Source: Sphingobacteriia bacterium | GTDB taxonomy: Bacteria > Bacteroidota > Bacteroidia > Bacteroidales > UBA7960 | Direction: 5' to 3' | NCBI GenBank assembly: GCA_011390785.1 | Contig: JAABRR010000013.1 | Span: 61,845 to 125,844, forward strand | DNA: 64,000 nucleotides | In this document: in pieces, positions 53,691-63,595 of the stretch | Layout: each line of letters begins with the position of its first letter | How positions within the stretch are numbered: the first letter of the stretch is position 1 | The notes under the pieces: generated by a model | Database searches by the model: none | Told to the model about the DNA's origin: nothing | Seen by the model: only the letters and a program-made list of their open reading frames with translations | Position numbers and translations under genes: made by a program

Positions 53691-54359
53691 TTAATTGGCT
53701 ACTACAACTTTAGCAAACCTTATAATTTTACCGTTTAGCAAATAACCTTTTTGTATCTGATCTACAATCTTTCCTTTTTGGGATTCTTCTGTAGCAGGAA
53801 TATGGGTTATTGCTTCGTGATAGTCGGTATTGAAAGATTTTCCAATTGTATTTTCTATCTCTTCTAAACCTTTATGCTTTAATGTAGTTTTTAGCTTTGT
53901 TAAAATCAGATTTATTCCTTCGGTTAAAGTTTCGATATCCGGGCTTTCAATTGAAGATTTATAGGCCCTCTCCAAATCATCCAATACAGGGAGAATAGCT
54001 TCTGTTATTTCAGCAGAAGCAGTTTTGGTAAGCTCCATTCTTTCCTTAATACTCCTTTTTCTAAAATTATCAAATTCTGAAAACAGACGTAAATACTTAT
54101 CATTAAGATCGCTGTTTTGTTTTTCTAATTCGCTTATTTTTTCAAGCATAATATCTGTGGCTGTCTTCTCTTCTTTTTCGAAAGCAGATTCTTCATTTTT
54201 TAAAGCATCTTGATTTTCAATCTCTGCTTTGTTCTCAATTTCAGGATTGTAATTTAAATCTGTATTTTTGACAGTTTCTTGTTTTTTGTTTTGTGACTTT
54301 TCGTCATTATTTGCTTCTTGCTGATTTATTGTCTGTTTAGATTTTTCGTTCTTTATCAT
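53691..54359 (-). CDS. grpE: Nucleotide exchange factor GrpE
   Basis: A 222-residue GrpE. The first about 70 residues are highly charged and rich in Glu, Lys and Asn, probably disordered. A long helix (about 75-125, with [17 protein letters not shown]) and the four-helix and beta-wing parts follow, with LDDLERA and the C-terminal [16 protein letters not shown]. The start at 54359 (MIKNEKSKQ) is preferred over 54395, which adds a hydrophobic 12-residue stretch. Co-transcribed with dnaJ. Confidence 0.95.
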   Translation of the reverse strand: MIKNEKSKQTINQQEANNDEKSQNKKQETVKNTDLNYNPEIENKAEIENQDALKNEESAFEKEEKTATDIMLEKISELEKQNSDLNDKYLRLFSEFDNFRKRSIKERMELTKTASAEITEAILPVLDDLERAYKSSIESPDIETLTEGINLILTKLKTTLKHKGLEEIENTIGKSFNTDYHEAITHIPATEESQKGKIVDQIQKGYLLNGKIIRFAKVVVAN

Positions 54360-54408
54360 GGTTATTATTAATAATTTTAGACTTTTAATTTTCAAATCTC
54401 TAGCAAAG

Positions 54409-54440
54409 CAAAGTTATTGCCATATTTTTTAAGTGGTCAA
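54409..54440 (-). promoter_or_regulatory. grpE-dnaJ promoter (TTG-N21-TAACTTTG)
   Basis: Read on the minus strand, TTG (54440-54438), a 21-bp spacer and TAACTTTG (54416-54409) lie about 50 bp before the grpE start at 54359. No CIRCE-type inverted repeat was seen. Confidence 0.5.
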
Positions 54441-54455
54441 ATTGTCATGATTGTT

Positions 54456-55760
54456 TTAAATTCTATTGATTTTTGCCCCTATACTGTTCAATCTAATATC
54501 AATATTTTGATATCCTCTGTCTATTTGTTCAATATTATGAATTATACTTTTACCATCAGCACTAAGAGCAGCTATTAGTAGTGCAACACCGGCTCTTATA
54601 TCAGGAGAAGTCATCTCAATTGCTTTCAGATTATTTTGCCTGTTTAGACCAATAACGGTTGCACGATGCGGATCGCAGAGTATTATTTGTGCCCCCATAT
54701 CAATAAGCTTGTCAACGAAAAAAAGTCTGCTTTCAAACATTTTTTGATGTATTAATACACTACCTTGTGCCTGAACTGCTGCTACCAATACCACGCTGAG
54801 CAGGTCTGGTGAGAATCCGGGCCATGGGGCATCACTTATTGTCAGGATACTTCCATCAATAAAGTTTTCTACAGAATAAGATTGGTTGCCATGTACGGTA
54901 ATATTGTCATCTTTGATGGATAAATTAATTCCCAGTTTTTTAAAAACTTCAGGAATGATACCTAGTTGCTTATATTGAACATTTTTAATTACAATATTAC
55001 TTTGAGTCATAGCTGCCATTGCTATAAAACTACCTATCTCTATCATATCGGGCAATAACTCGTGCTCACAACCCGACAATCTTGTAACCCCTTCTATTGT
55101 AAGTAAATTGGATCCAATTCCTTCAATTTTTGCACCCATATTGTTAAGCATTTTACAGAGTTGCTGAAGATAGGGTTCACAAGCGGCATTGTATATTGTT
55201 GTTTTTCCTTTGGCCATTATCGCTGCCATAACTATATTGGCAGTACCGGTAACTGAAGCTTCATCCATAAGGATATAACAACCATTTAATTCTTGTGCGG
55301 AAACGCCATAGAAACCTGATTGGCTATCGTAGTTAAAATTTGCTCCAAGCTTTTGTAATCCAAGAAAATGAGTGTCCAATCTTCTTCTCCCAATTTTATC
55401 TCCTCCCGGTTTAGGAATAAATGCCTGTTTAAACCGGGCAAGTAGAGGACCTACAATCATTACCGAACCCCTAAGTCTTGATGCTTTTTTCCGGAAATCA
55501 GAAGAGTGAATATAATCAAGATTAATCTTGCCTGCTTGAAAAGAAAAAGTCCCTTTAGAAAGTCTCCTTATTGTAACACCTAAATCTGAAAGTAGATTTA
55601 TAAGGTTATTCACATCAATAATATCAGGGATGTTTCTAATCACTATTAATTCTTCCGTTAATAAGGTGGCGCAAATTACCTGGAGAGCTTCATTTTTAGC
55701 ACCTTGCGGTGTAATTTCTCCACTAAGTGTATAACCACCTTGAATTTCAAAGGAGTGCAT
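54456..55760 (-). CDS. murA: UDP-N-acetylglucosamine 1-carboxyvinyltransferase (Asp-type MurA)
   Basis: A 434-residue enolpyruvyl transferase, the first committed step of peptidoglycan synthesis. Lys22-Asn23 of GAKN and the RRRLDTHFLGLQKLGA block are intact. The loop that normally carries the catalytic cysteine (PGGCxIG) reads PGGDKIG, so Cys is replaced by Asp121. In other species this substitution gives insensitivity to fosfomycin, which alkylates that Cys. DUF4290 lies upstream on the same strand, a pairing often seen in this phylum. Confidence 0.95.
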   Translation of the reverse strand: MHSFEIQGGYTLSGEITPQGAKNEALQVICATLLTEELIVIRNIPDIIDVNNLINLLSDLGVTIRRLSKGTFSFQAGKINLDYIHSSDFRKKASRLRGSVMIVGPLLARFKQAFIPKPGGDKIGRRRLDTHFLGLQKLGANFNYDSQSGFYGVSAQELNGCYILMDEASVTGTANIVMAAIMAKGKTTIYNAACEPYLQQLCKMLNNMGAKIEGIGSNLLTIEGVTRLSGCEHELLPDMIEIGSFIAMAAMTQSNIVIKNVQYKQLGIIPEVFKKLGINLSIKDDNITVHGNQSYSVENFIDGSILTISDAPWPGFSPDLLSVVLVAAVQAQGSVLIHQKMFESRLFFVDKLIDMGAQIILCDPHRATVIGLNRQNNLKAIEMTSPDIRAGVALLIAALSADGKSIIHNIEQIDRGYQNIDIRLNSIGAKINRI

Positions 55761-56224
55761 ATTGACTAAATGTTGTCATAAATTAATAATAAGAAAAAAT
55801 AACAGGAAAATTATAGATTTAATTTGACAATAACCCGAAAACGTAAACTCATCTCAATAATGAAAAAATCATTCCGATATCCCGGGAAAGATTTTCTGCC
55901 TTATTAATTGCAAGATTACATAATTATTTATGAATTAATGAAAACAAAGAAGAATATTAATATTAAACAGGTTTTTGATCTACTTTGATGAATCATTCTT
56001 AAATAAGATATTAATAAAAAATATTTTGAAAATAAATTTCATTATCAAGTTAAGATAATCGTAATGTGATGCATGATATCTTTATTGGGGAACTATGATT
56101 CTTTAAAAGTAATCTGATGAGATAACGGAAGTTCATATCATCATAATTTTAAATGAGTTTTAAATCACAAAGTGCATTCTTGTTCTTAAGCATTTAAAAA
56201 TAGAAAAGCTATACCTATTGAAAA
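55761..56224. other. 464-bp interval between DUF4290 and murA genes
   Basis: AT-rich sequence between two genes on the same (minus) strand. No open frame of interest, hairpin with U-tail or complete TTG/TAnnTTTG pair was found on either strand. It may hold the murA promoter, but no box could be supported. Confidence 0.4.
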
Positions 56225-56890
56225 TCACTTTTTTTGTTTTTTATGAAACCCACCTTTCGTACCCTGTTTCTTTTGCTGATAATTTTTTTTCTTTGGCTGA
56301 TTGCCCGAAGCTCCACCTATGTTCATGCCTATGTTTTTAGAAAGTATATCCTGCGAGTTGCTTAGCTTAATATTTTCATCCAGAATTAGCCTTCCTTTAG
56401 AAAGAGCTTTTAAGTGTGATGCAATTTCTTCATCAGTTACGGCATCTCTGTTCCAAATCAGGTAAGATTTTTTCAGATGATTTGCAATTAACTTTACCAA
56501 GGCTGTTTTTTCTTCTCCTTCTTCAAATTCACAGGCCTTTTCTATCATTGATTCAATATGTCTTCCGTAATGCCTGAATTTGATATTATTTGAAGAGTAA
56601 TTGAGTCTTTCTGGTTTTTTATTTAGAATTTCTTCAGAAGGAATTGGATAAGGTGAATCAACGTCAAGTTTAAAATTCGACATAATAAACAGGTGGTCCC
56701 ACAATTTATGTTTAAAATCATTAATGTCTCTTAGATGCGGGTTTAACTGGCCCATTACCTGTATTGTTGCACGAGTAAGTTGATTTCTTTTTTCGCGGTT
56801 TTCAATAGTCATTATATGTTCAATCATTTTTTGAATATTTCGTCCATATTCTGAAATATTCATTTTAGACCTTTGTGAGTTATACTCCAT
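56225..56890 (-). CDS. DUF4290-containing protein
   Basis: A 221-residue protein of the Bacteroidota family DUF4290. The N-terminal helical domain (about 8-180) has the typical EYGRNIQKMIEH, NPHLRDINDFKHKLWDHLFIMS and KFRHYGRHIE blocks. The last about 30 residues are a strongly basic Gly/Lys/Gln tail (QPKKKNYQQKKQGTKGG), suggesting binding to nucleic acid or acidic polymer. Function is unknown. It lies upstream of murA on the same strand. Confidence 0.82.
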   Translation of the reverse strand: MEYNSQRSKMNISEYGRNIQKMIEHIMTIENREKRNQLTRATIQVMGQLNPHLRDINDFKHKLWDHLFIMSNFKLDVDSPYPIPSEEILNKKPERLNYSSNNIKFRHYGRHIESMIEKACEFEEGEEKTALVKLIANHLKKSYLIWNRDAVTDEEIASHLKALSKGRLILDENIKLSNSQDILSKNIGMNIGGASGNQPKKKNYQQKKQGTKGGFHKKQKK

Positions 56891-57353
56891 GATTTAATTG
56901 ATTATAGGATTAGAGCAATAAATTAGATGAAGAATTATTTAATCTATGCGGTTTTACTTTTTAATGACATATTTTTTTAGGAGATGCCATACTCTCCCTA
57001 TAAAGGGTCTTGTAAAATTTATTTTTTAGTTGTTATTTTCTATTATTTGGCTGCGATTTTAAAAAATACATATTCTGATTATGTTTATCATTCGCTATAA
57101 TTCAAAATAACAGGGAAATCAAATAGAAGTTATCAGATTATTAGACCCTTTACGTGTAAAGACAAAGCTTTGGGTTATTCAGGAAGTTTAAAATTTTACT
57201 TGAAGTTTCCTTTATCAATAATGAGATAACTCATTATTTTGTTGTTCTTTGGCTAAGAAAAACCTACCTTAATTTCTCAGGAACATAATTGTTTATAGGA
57301 GAAAGCTTTATAAAAATGCAAATATAAAAATAAAAAGAATAAATTCTTAAGTT
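56891..57353. other. 463-bp interval with small hairpins
   Basis: Gene-free sequence between the helicase gene and DUF4290. A 9-bp hairpin with a 4-nt loop (57217-57238) followed by TTTTG-type sequence and a GC-richer palindromic cluster near 57146-57176 (CTTTAC-GT-GTAAAG and CAAAGCTTTG framed by ACCC/GGGT) are visible. Neither comes with a recognisable promoter, so no RNA gene is called. Confidence 0.35.
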
Positions 57354-59663
57354 TCAATCTAAAATTTTAAGTCTCGCAAATTTAAGCAATAACTGTTTTT
57401 TTCCGAAATTACTAAAATTTACAGTTGCTTTTGCATTTTCGCCAAGGCCTTCAATATTTTCAACTTTTCCTATACCAAAGCGCTGATGTTGAACCATTAA
57501 ACCTATTCTCAGGGTTTCGGAGGTTTGGCTGATAAACATTGTCCCGGTACTATCTTCACCAATAATTTCTGTTTCTTTTGATTCACCTGCAAAGTTTTTT
57601 CTACTTTCAGAGAAGCTCTCTTTCGTCCAGCTTTGTTTTTTAAACGGTTGATGAGTTGATGTATTAATTATAAATTCATCGGCCAACTCATCAATAAACC
57701 TACTGGGTTCACAAATTGTAAATTGCCCAAACCGAAAACGAGTTTCTGCGTATGAAACGGTTACTTTAATCATTGCCCTTGTTATAGCTACGTAAAATAA
57801 CCGACGTTCTTCTTCCAAATCGGCACGGCTGTTTAGTGATAGTTGCGATGGGAAAAGATTTTCTTCAACTCCTGCCAAATATACAAAAGGAAATTCTAAC
57901 CCTTTTGCTGCATGTATTGTCATGAGAGAAACTTTATCGAGATCAGTAGGATCATCCCTTTTTACATCTGAATCTGTCATTAAAGCAATATCCTGCATAA
58001 ATAAGTCAAGCGTCAGAACTGAACTTTCTCCTTCAACATCTGATGACATCTCAGAGAAGTCTTTTAAACCACTCAGAAGTTCTTCAATATTTTCTTTTCT
58101 GTTCATTGCCTCCGGGCTATTATCTTCATGATAATGTTTAAGGATTCCACTCGACGAAGCAATCTTTTTCCCCATTTCAAAAGCATTATAGTTATAAATC
58201 TGTGTTCCTAAACTTTTTATCATTATAGAAAACTCATTGAGCTTTCTTTTAACTGCAGTTCCCACTTGGAGTGTATATTTATCGGGGTAGAGTGCTAATT
58301 CCATAAGGGGTATTTGATTTTCATTGGCAGTAACAACAAGCCTTTCCAAACTTGATTTGCCAATACCTCGTGCAGGGAAATTAACGACTCTCAAAAAGGC
58401 ATCTTCATCATTATTATTTAATACCAATCTGAAATATGCCAAAAGGTCTTTGATTTCTTTTCTTTGATAAAAGGATACACCACCATATATTCTGTATGGA
58501 ATATTATTTTTACGTAATGCTTCTTCGAGCGATCTGGATTGTGCATTGGTACGATATAGAATAGCAAAATCAGCATTAGATTTCTGCTGGTTCATTTTTG
58601 TCTCAAAAATATTGTTAGCTATCCATAAGCCTTCTTCATTTTCGCTGGAAGATCGGTTGATTACAATCTTTTCGCCTACATCGTTTTTTGTCCAAACCTT
58701 TTTTTTTATTTGATCCTTATTATTAATAATAATGCTATTAGCTGCATTGACAATATTTTGAGTTGATCTGTAATTTTGTTCAAGCTTAAAAATCTTATTC
58801 TCAGGATAATCTTTTTTAAAATTTAATATATTTTGAATATTGGCTCCCCTGAAAGCATATATACTTTGGGCATCATCACCAACCACGCAAATGTTTTCAT
58901 TATTTGCAGCCAGTTTTTTAACAATCAGGTATTGCGAAAAATTGGTATCCTGATATTCATCTACGAGAATGTATTTAAACTTTAACTGATATTTATATAA
59001 AACTTCTGGGAAATCGCGTAGTAAAACATTGGTATTAAATAATAAATCATCAAAGTCCATTGAAGCTGCTTTCCTCAATCTTTGTTGATACAAGCTATAC
59101 AAAAGCCCCAGTTTAGGCTTCCTGTTTTGAATATCATAATTTTGAATTTCAGCATCTTCGTTATAATCCAGTGCAGAAATTAAATTGTTTTTTGCATTAG
59201 ACATTCTGCCTAAAACATAATTTGCATTATATGTTTTATCGTCAAGCTGTTGCTCTTTTATAATAGCTTTTATTAATCTTTTGGAATCATCGGTATCATA
59301 AATGGTAAAATTTGAAGGAAAACCAAGTTTATCAGCTTCTATACGCAGAATCTTAGCAAAAATGGAATGAAAGGTCCCCATCCACAGCGATTTTGCTTTA
59401 GAAGCTCCTACCAAACTGGCTATGCGTTCTTTCATCTCCCTGGCTGCTTTATTTGTAAAAGTTAAAGCCAGTATATGAAAAGGGTCTGTTCCTTTACTTA
59501 ATAAATAGGCAATACGGTAAGTTAATACACGAGTTTTACCCGAACCTGCGCCGGCTATAACCATTACAGGTCCTTCTGTATTCTCTACAGCTTGTCTTTG
59601 GGGAGTATTTAATTCACTTAAAAAATCTATCATTCTATATAAATACGATTCTAAATAGTTCAT
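57354..59663 (-). CDS. UvrD/PcrA-type ATP-dependent DNA helicase
   Basis: A 769-residue superfamily 1A helicase. Motifs in order: Q motif TPQRQAVENTEGP (about 20-32), motif I AGAGSGKT (37-44), Ia LTFTNKAAREM, II VDEYQDTN, III GDDAQSIYAFRGA, IV LEQNYRS, V VSLMTIHAAKGLEFP and VI YVAITRA. The C-terminus has a Tudor-like tail (VQHQRFGIGKVENIEG). It unwinds DNA in repair and clears proteins from DNA. A start at 59633 (MIDFLSELN) is a good alternative, because it begins right at the Q motif. Confidence 0.93.
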   Translation of the reverse strand: MNYLESYLYRMIDFLSELNTPQRQAVENTEGPVMVIAGAGSGKTRVLTYRIAYLLSKGTDPFHILALTFTNKAAREMKERIASLVGASKAKSLWMGTFHSIFAKILRIEADKLGFPSNFTIYDTDDSKRLIKAIIKEQQLDDKTYNANYVLGRMSNAKNNLISALDYNEDAEIQNYDIQNRKPKLGLLYSLYQQRLRKAASMDFDDLLFNTNVLLRDFPEVLYKYQLKFKYILVDEYQDTNFSQYLIVKKLAANNENICVVGDDAQSIYAFRGANIQNILNFKKDYPENKIFKLEQNYRSTQNIVNAANSIIINNKDQIKKKVWTKNDVGEKIVINRSSSENEEGLWIANNIFETKMNQQKSNADFAILYRTNAQSRSLEEALRKNNIPYRIYGGVSFYQRKEIKDLLAYFRLVLNNNDEDAFLRVVNFPARGIGKSSLERLVVTANENQIPLMELALYPDKYTLQVGTAVKRKLNEFSIMIKSLGTQIYNYNAFEMGKKIASSSGILKHYHEDNSPEAMNRKENIEELLSGLKDFSEMSSDVEGESSVLTLDLFMQDIALMTDSDVKRDDPTDLDKVSLMTIHAAKGLEFPFVYLAGVEENLFPSQLSLNSRADLEEERRLFYVAITRAMIKVTVSYAETRFRFGQFTICEPSRFIDELADEFIINTSTHQPFKKQSWTKESFSESRKNFAGESKETEIIGEDSTGTMFISQTSETLRIGLMVQHQRFGIGKVENIEGLGENAKATVNFSNFGKKQLLLKFARLKILD

Positions 59664-59679
59664 TATAAATTTGCGGAGT

Positions 59680-59687
59680 CAAAGATA
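59680..59687 (-). promoter_or_regulatory. -7 box (TATCTTTG) of the helicase gene
   Basis: Minus-strand TATCTTTG ends 16 bp before the first ATG and 46 bp before the alternative ATG at 59633. No -33 TTG at good spacing. Confidence 0.45.
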
Positions 59688-59863
59688 ACTAAATTGAAAA
59701 AGCAGTTTTTGCTTATTATACACAAAGTATAAGATGCCAGTTTAAAATCTTTAAGTATTGATATTTAGTTCTGCAAATATTTGTATTGTTCATCGTATTG
59801 TTAAGCAATGATAATCTGTATTTAATTACAACCTTATTTACTCTGGTATGTACAAAATATTTG

Positions 59864-59871
59864 TATCTTTG
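59864..59871 (+). promoter_or_regulatory. Upstream -7 box (TATCTTTG) of the str operon
   Basis: TATCTTTG with a CTG at the -33 position (59843-59845, 18-bp spacer), 239 bp before rpsL. It would be a second, distal promoter for the ribosomal operon with a leader of about 230 nt. Confidence 0.45.
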
Positions 59872-60004
59872 TGCCCCTGAAAATCCAGGTTTATTATAAC
59901 TGATAATCAGATTGTTTATTTGGTGAATCTGAAATTCTATTCAGTATCGCAAAAGAAGTATGGGCATTTATTTTTAAGAAAGATAATTTTTTAATTAACC
60001 AATA

Positions 60005-60034
60005 TTGGTTTATTAAAATAAGTTTGTACCTTTG
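60005..60034 (+). promoter_or_regulatory. rpsL promoter (TTG-N19-TACCTTTG)
   Basis: TTG (60005-60007), a 19-bp spacer and TACCTTTG (60027-60034) match the phylum consensus exactly. The rpsL start is 76 bp downstream. This is the best promoter in the window next to that of the candidate small RNA, which has the same spacer length. Confidence 0.75.
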
Positions 60035-60110
60035 CACTCCCTAAAAAACGCATAATAAAATTTTATTCAATAATAACGAAGTTTTTACATAATAATTTTA
60101 AAATCAAAGT

Positions 60111-60491
60111 ATGCCAACAATCCAACAATTGGTTCGCAAAGGACGCCAAAAGGTGACATATAAAAGTAAATCACCCGCTTTGGACTCATGCCCTCAAAGG
60201 CGTGGAGTTTGTGTTAGGGTTTACACTACTACTCCCAAAAAACCTAACTCTGCCATGAGAAAAGTTGCCAGAGTAAGGCTTACCAATGGTAAAGAAGTGA
60301 ATGCCTACATTCCAGGTGAAGGACACAACTTGCAGGAACACTCCATAGTGCTCATTCGTGGTGGTAGGGTGAAAGATTTACCTGGAGTAAGATATCACAT
60401 TATTAGAGGAGCACTTGATACCAGCGGCGTTGAAGGTCGCAACCAGAGAAGGTCAAAATATGGGACCAAAAAACCCAAAGTGAAAAAATAA
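60111..60491 (+). CDS. rpsL: 30S ribosomal protein S12
   Basis: A 126-residue S12, at the decoding centre of the small subunit. [18 protein letters not shown] contains the lysines (43-44) whose mutation gives streptomycin resistance. [13 protein letters not shown] is wild type and includes the Asp methylthiolated by RimO in other bacteria. It opens the str operon. Confidence 0.98.
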   Translation: MPTIQQLVRKGRQKVTYKSKSPALDSCPQRRGVCVRVYTTTPKKPNSAMRKVARVRLTNGKEVNAYIPGEGHNLQEHSIVLIRGGRVKDLPGVRYHIIRGALDTSGVEGRNQRRSKYGTKKPKVKK

Positions 60492-60526
60492 TTAAGAATC
60501 ATTGCGATTTTAAAAATTTTGGATAA

Positions 60527-60994
60527 ATGAGAAAGTCAAAACCAAAAAAAAGAATACTGCTCCCTGATCCACGGTTCAACGATACACTTGTTACCAGGTT
60601 CGTAAATAATATTATGCTTAGGGGCAAGAAAAACCTCGCTTACAATATCTTCTATGGTGCAATAGATATAGTTAGTGAAAAAACCAAAGAAGACGGCCTG
60701 GAGGTTTGGAAAAAAGCATTGGCTAATGTTACGCCAAATGTTGAAGTTCGAAGCAGACGTATTGGTGGAGCTACGTTCCAAATTCCATCAGAAATCAGGC
60801 CCGAACGAAAACTTTCTATTGGGATGAAGAACCTTATTAGATTTTCAAGAAAACGTAATGAAAAAACAATGTCTGCCAAGCTTGCTGGTGAAATTGTTGC
60901 TGCCTATAAGGAAGAGGGTTCTGCATTTAAAAGAAAGGAAGATACCCACCGCATGGCAGATGCCAATAAGGCATTTTCACATTTTAGATTTTAA
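60527..60994 (+). CDS. rpsG: 30S ribosomal protein S7
   Basis: A 155-residue S7, the primary 16S rRNA binding protein of the 30S head. The N-terminus is basic and the conserved blocks LARYxIYGAI-like [29 protein letters not shown] and the C-terminal [30 protein letters not shown] region are recognisable. It lies 35 bp after rpsL. Confidence 0.98.
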   Translation: MRKSKPKKRILLPDPRFNDTLVTRFVNNIMLRGKKNLAYNIFYGAIDIVSEKTKEDGLEVWKKALANVTPNVEVRSRRIGGATFQIPSEIRPERKLSIGMKNLIRFSRKRNEKTMSAKLAGEIVAAYKEEGSAFKRKEDTHRMADANKAFSHFRF

Positions 60995-61031
60995 ATAACA
61001 ATTTTCAATACTTCAATTCTGTCTCTAGAAT

Positions 61032-63131
61032 ATGGCCAGAGATTTAAAATATACACGAAACATTGGTATAATGGCTCACATCGATGCTGGTAAAACTACC
61101 ACTACCGAGAGAATATTATATTATACCGGTGTTAATCACCGCCTTGGTGAAACCCATGATGGCTCTGCGACAATGGATTGGATGGTTCAGGAGCAGGAAA
61201 GAGGTATAACTATAACTTCTGCTGCTACCACAACATTTTGGAATTACAGAGATAGTCAGTATAAAATCAATATTATTGATACCCCCGGACACGTTGATTT
61301 TACAGTTGAGGTTGAGCGATCCTTAAGAGTATTGGATGGTGCAATTGCACTATTTTGTGCTGTTGGTGGTGTTGAACCTCAATCAGAAACTGTTTGGAGA
61401 CAAGCTGACAAATATAAAGTGCCACGATTGAGTTTTATTAATAAAATGGATCGTTCCGGTGCTGACTTTTTTAGTGTTCTTGAGCAGATTAAAGAAAGGC
61501 TTGGTGCTAATGCAATACCCCTTCAAATACCTATAGGTTATGAAGAAAATTTCAGGGGAGTAGTAGATCTTATTACAAACAAAGCTTTTGAGTGGGAAGA
61601 GAAATCAGACGGTATTAATTTTGTTGAAGTACCCATTCCTGATGATTTGCTCGAATCTGTTGAAGAATACAGGATGAAGCTGATTGAAGGATGTGCCGAA
61701 GAAAGTGAAGACCTCCTTGAAAAATTTATGGATAATCCTGATTCTTTGTCAGAAGATGAAATGATTTCATCTATAAGAAAGGCTACTGTTGAAATGAGAA
61801 TTACACCGGTTCTTTGTGGTTCAGCCTTCAAAAACAAAGGGGTGCAACTATTGCTTGATGCTGTTGCAAAATATTTGCCTTCACCGGTTGATGTTGATTC
61901 GGTTACAGGTCTTAATCCCAAAACTGAAAAAGAAGAAATACGTAAATCTAATGCAAATGAACCATTTGCTGCATTAGCTTTTAAAATAGCTACAGATCCG
62001 TATGTCGGAAGACTTTGTTTTTTCAGAGTTTATAGTGGAACTCTGGAAGCAGGTTCTTATGTTTGGAATGCTTCTACCAATAAGAAAGAGAGAATTAGTC
62101 GGATTTTGCAAATGCACGCCAATAAACAGAATCCTATTGAGCGGATTGAAGCTGGAGACATTGGTGCAGCAGTTGGTTTTAAGGAAATTCATACCGGAGA
62201 TACATTGTGTAATGAAAAGCATCCGATACTTCTTGAGACAATGTCTTTTCCTGAACCCGTTATTAGTATAGCGGTAGAGCCAAAAACCCAGTCAGATGTG
62301 GATCGTTTATCGATGGCACTGAATAAATTGGCTGAAGAAGATCCTACATTCAGGGTTAAAATTGATGAGAACTCAGGTCAGACTATTATTAGTGGAATGG
62401 GCGAGCTGCATTTGGAAATACTTGTAGATCGACTAAAAAGGGAATTCAAGGTTGAGTGTAACCAGGGTGCACCGCAGGTAGCCTATCGCGAAGCCATAAG
62501 GTCTGTTGTGAAACATCGCGAAGTTTACAAGAAACAATCTGGTGGTCGGGGTAAATTTGCCGATATTGTTTTTGAAATGGGCCCTGGTGAAGAAAATATT
62601 TCCGGATTGAAATTTAAAGATGAAGTAAAAGGGGGTAATATACCCCGTGAATTTATTCCTTCTGTTGAGAAGGGGTTTAAAAATGCTATGCAGAATGGTG
62701 CACTTGCAGGATATCCAGTTGATAGTTTAGAGGTCAAACTTTTAGATGGATCATTCCATTCAGTAGACTCTGATTCATTATCTTTTGAATTGGCTGCCCG
62801 TATTGCATTTAAAGAGGCTAGTAAAAAAGCTGATAAGATTCTTCTTGAACCAATAATGAAACTCGAAGTTGTTACACCAGAAGAAAATTTGGGTGATGTG
62901 GTTGGAGATATTAATCGTAGAAGAGGACATCTGGAAGGAATTAGTGGACGGCTAAATATGCAGGTAGTAAAAGCTAAAGTTCCTTTATCCGAAATGTTTG
63001 GTTACGTTACTTCGCTTCGTACTCTTTCTTCAGGACGTGCAACCTCTACAATGGAATTTTCACATTATTATGAAGCCCCAAAAAATATTGTTGACGAAGT
63101 TATTTTAAAAGTTACAGGTGTTAAAGCTTAA
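61032..63131 (+). CDS. fusA: Translation elongation factor G
   Basis: A 699-residue GTPase that drives ribosomal translocation. G1 [13 protein letters not shown] (about 17-29), G2 RGITITSA, G3 [12 protein letters not shown]4 NKMDRSG and domains II-V (ending in the [19 protein letters not shown] block) are all present. It lies 37 bp after rpsG. The usual tufA does not follow; rpsJ does, as in other Bacteroidota. Confidence 0.97.
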   Translation: MARDLKYTRNIGIMAHIDAGKTTTTERILYYTGVNHRLGETHDGSATMDWMVQEQERGITITSAATTTFWNYRDSQYKINIIDTPGHVDFTVEVERSLRVLDGAIALFCAVGGVEPQSETVWRQADKYKVPRLSFINKMDRSGADFFSVLEQIKERLGANAIPLQIPIGYEENFRGVVDLITNKAFEWEEKSDGINFVEVPIPDDLLESVEEYRMKLIEGCAEESEDLLEKFMDNPDSLSEDEMISSIRKATVEMRITPVLCGSAFKNKGVQLLLDAVAKYLPSPVDVDSVTGLNPKTEKEEIRKSNANEPFAALAFKIATDPYVGRLCFFRVYSGTLEAGSYVWNASTNKKERISRILQMHANKQNPIERIEAGDIGAAVGFKEIHTGDTLCNEKHPILLETMSFPEPVISIAVEPKTQSDVDRLSMALNKLAEEDPTFRVKIDENSGQTIISGMGELHLEILVDRLKREFKVECNQGAPQVAYREAIRSVVKHREVYKKQSGGRGKFADIVFEMGPGEENISGLKFKDEVKGGNIPREFIPSVEKGFKNAMQNGALAGYPVDSLEVKLLDGSFHSVDSDSLSFELAARIAFKEASKKADKILLEPIMKLEVVTPEENLGDVVGDINRRRGHLEGISGRLNMQVVKAKVPLSEMFGYVTSLRTLSSGRATSTMEFSHYYEAPKNIVDEVILKVTGVKA

Positions 63132-63154
63132 TCATTAAATAAAAAAACTATACC

Positions 63155-63460
63155 GTGAGTCAAAGAATTCGAATTAAACTAAAATCTTACGATTACAATC
63201 TCGTGGATAAATCTGCTGAGAAAATTGTAAGGACCGTAAAATCTACGGGTGCAGTAGTTAGTGGCCCTATTCCGTTACCTACTAATAAAAAGATTTTCAC
63301 CGTTTTGCGGTCAACTTTTGTAAATAAAAAATCCAGAGAACAATTTCAACTTTGTTCTTATAAAAGATTGCTTGATATTTATTCTTCAACATCAAAAACT
63401 GTTGATGCACTCATGAAGTTAGAACTTCCCAGTGGAGTTGAAGTAGAAATAAAAGTGTAG
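63155..63460 (+). CDS. rpsJ: 30S ribosomal protein S10
   Basis: A 101-residue S10 with a GTG start; no in-frame ATG would retain the first strand [11 protein letters not shown]. The loop [16 protein letters not shown] and the C-terminal [11 protein letters not shown] are canonical. It fuses the str operon to the S10 operon, with rplC next. Confidence 0.97.
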   Translation: MSQRIRIKLKSYDYNLVDKSAEKIVRTVKSTGAVVSGPIPLPTNKKIFTVLRSTFVNKKSREQFQLCSYKRLLDIYSSTSKTVDALMKLELPSGVEVEIKV

Positions 63461-63595
63461 ATTGTATTTATTAAGATTATATATAAAATTAGTATTGTTT
63501 AAGTAATTGATCTGATAATGCTTAATTGATGTTGTAGATTCAAACTTCTGGATAGCCATAGTATTTTAAGCGTTAGTTAAAAAAAACTCCTAAAA

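Larger units (their letters stand above)
59664..60110. other. Divergent promoter region between helicase and str operon
   Basis: A 447-bp region holding promoters for the helicase (minus) and the ribosomal operon (plus), each listed separately. The rest is AT-rich with only short weak inverted repeats such as CCTG/CAGG near 59878. No leader peptide or known ribosomal-protein binding motif could be recognised. Confidence 0.5.

Noticed and set aside
57146..57238. Clustered palindromes as a structured RNA gene
   Set aside because: No promoter box or U-tailed terminator in consistent orientation was found, so the structures alone are not enough.
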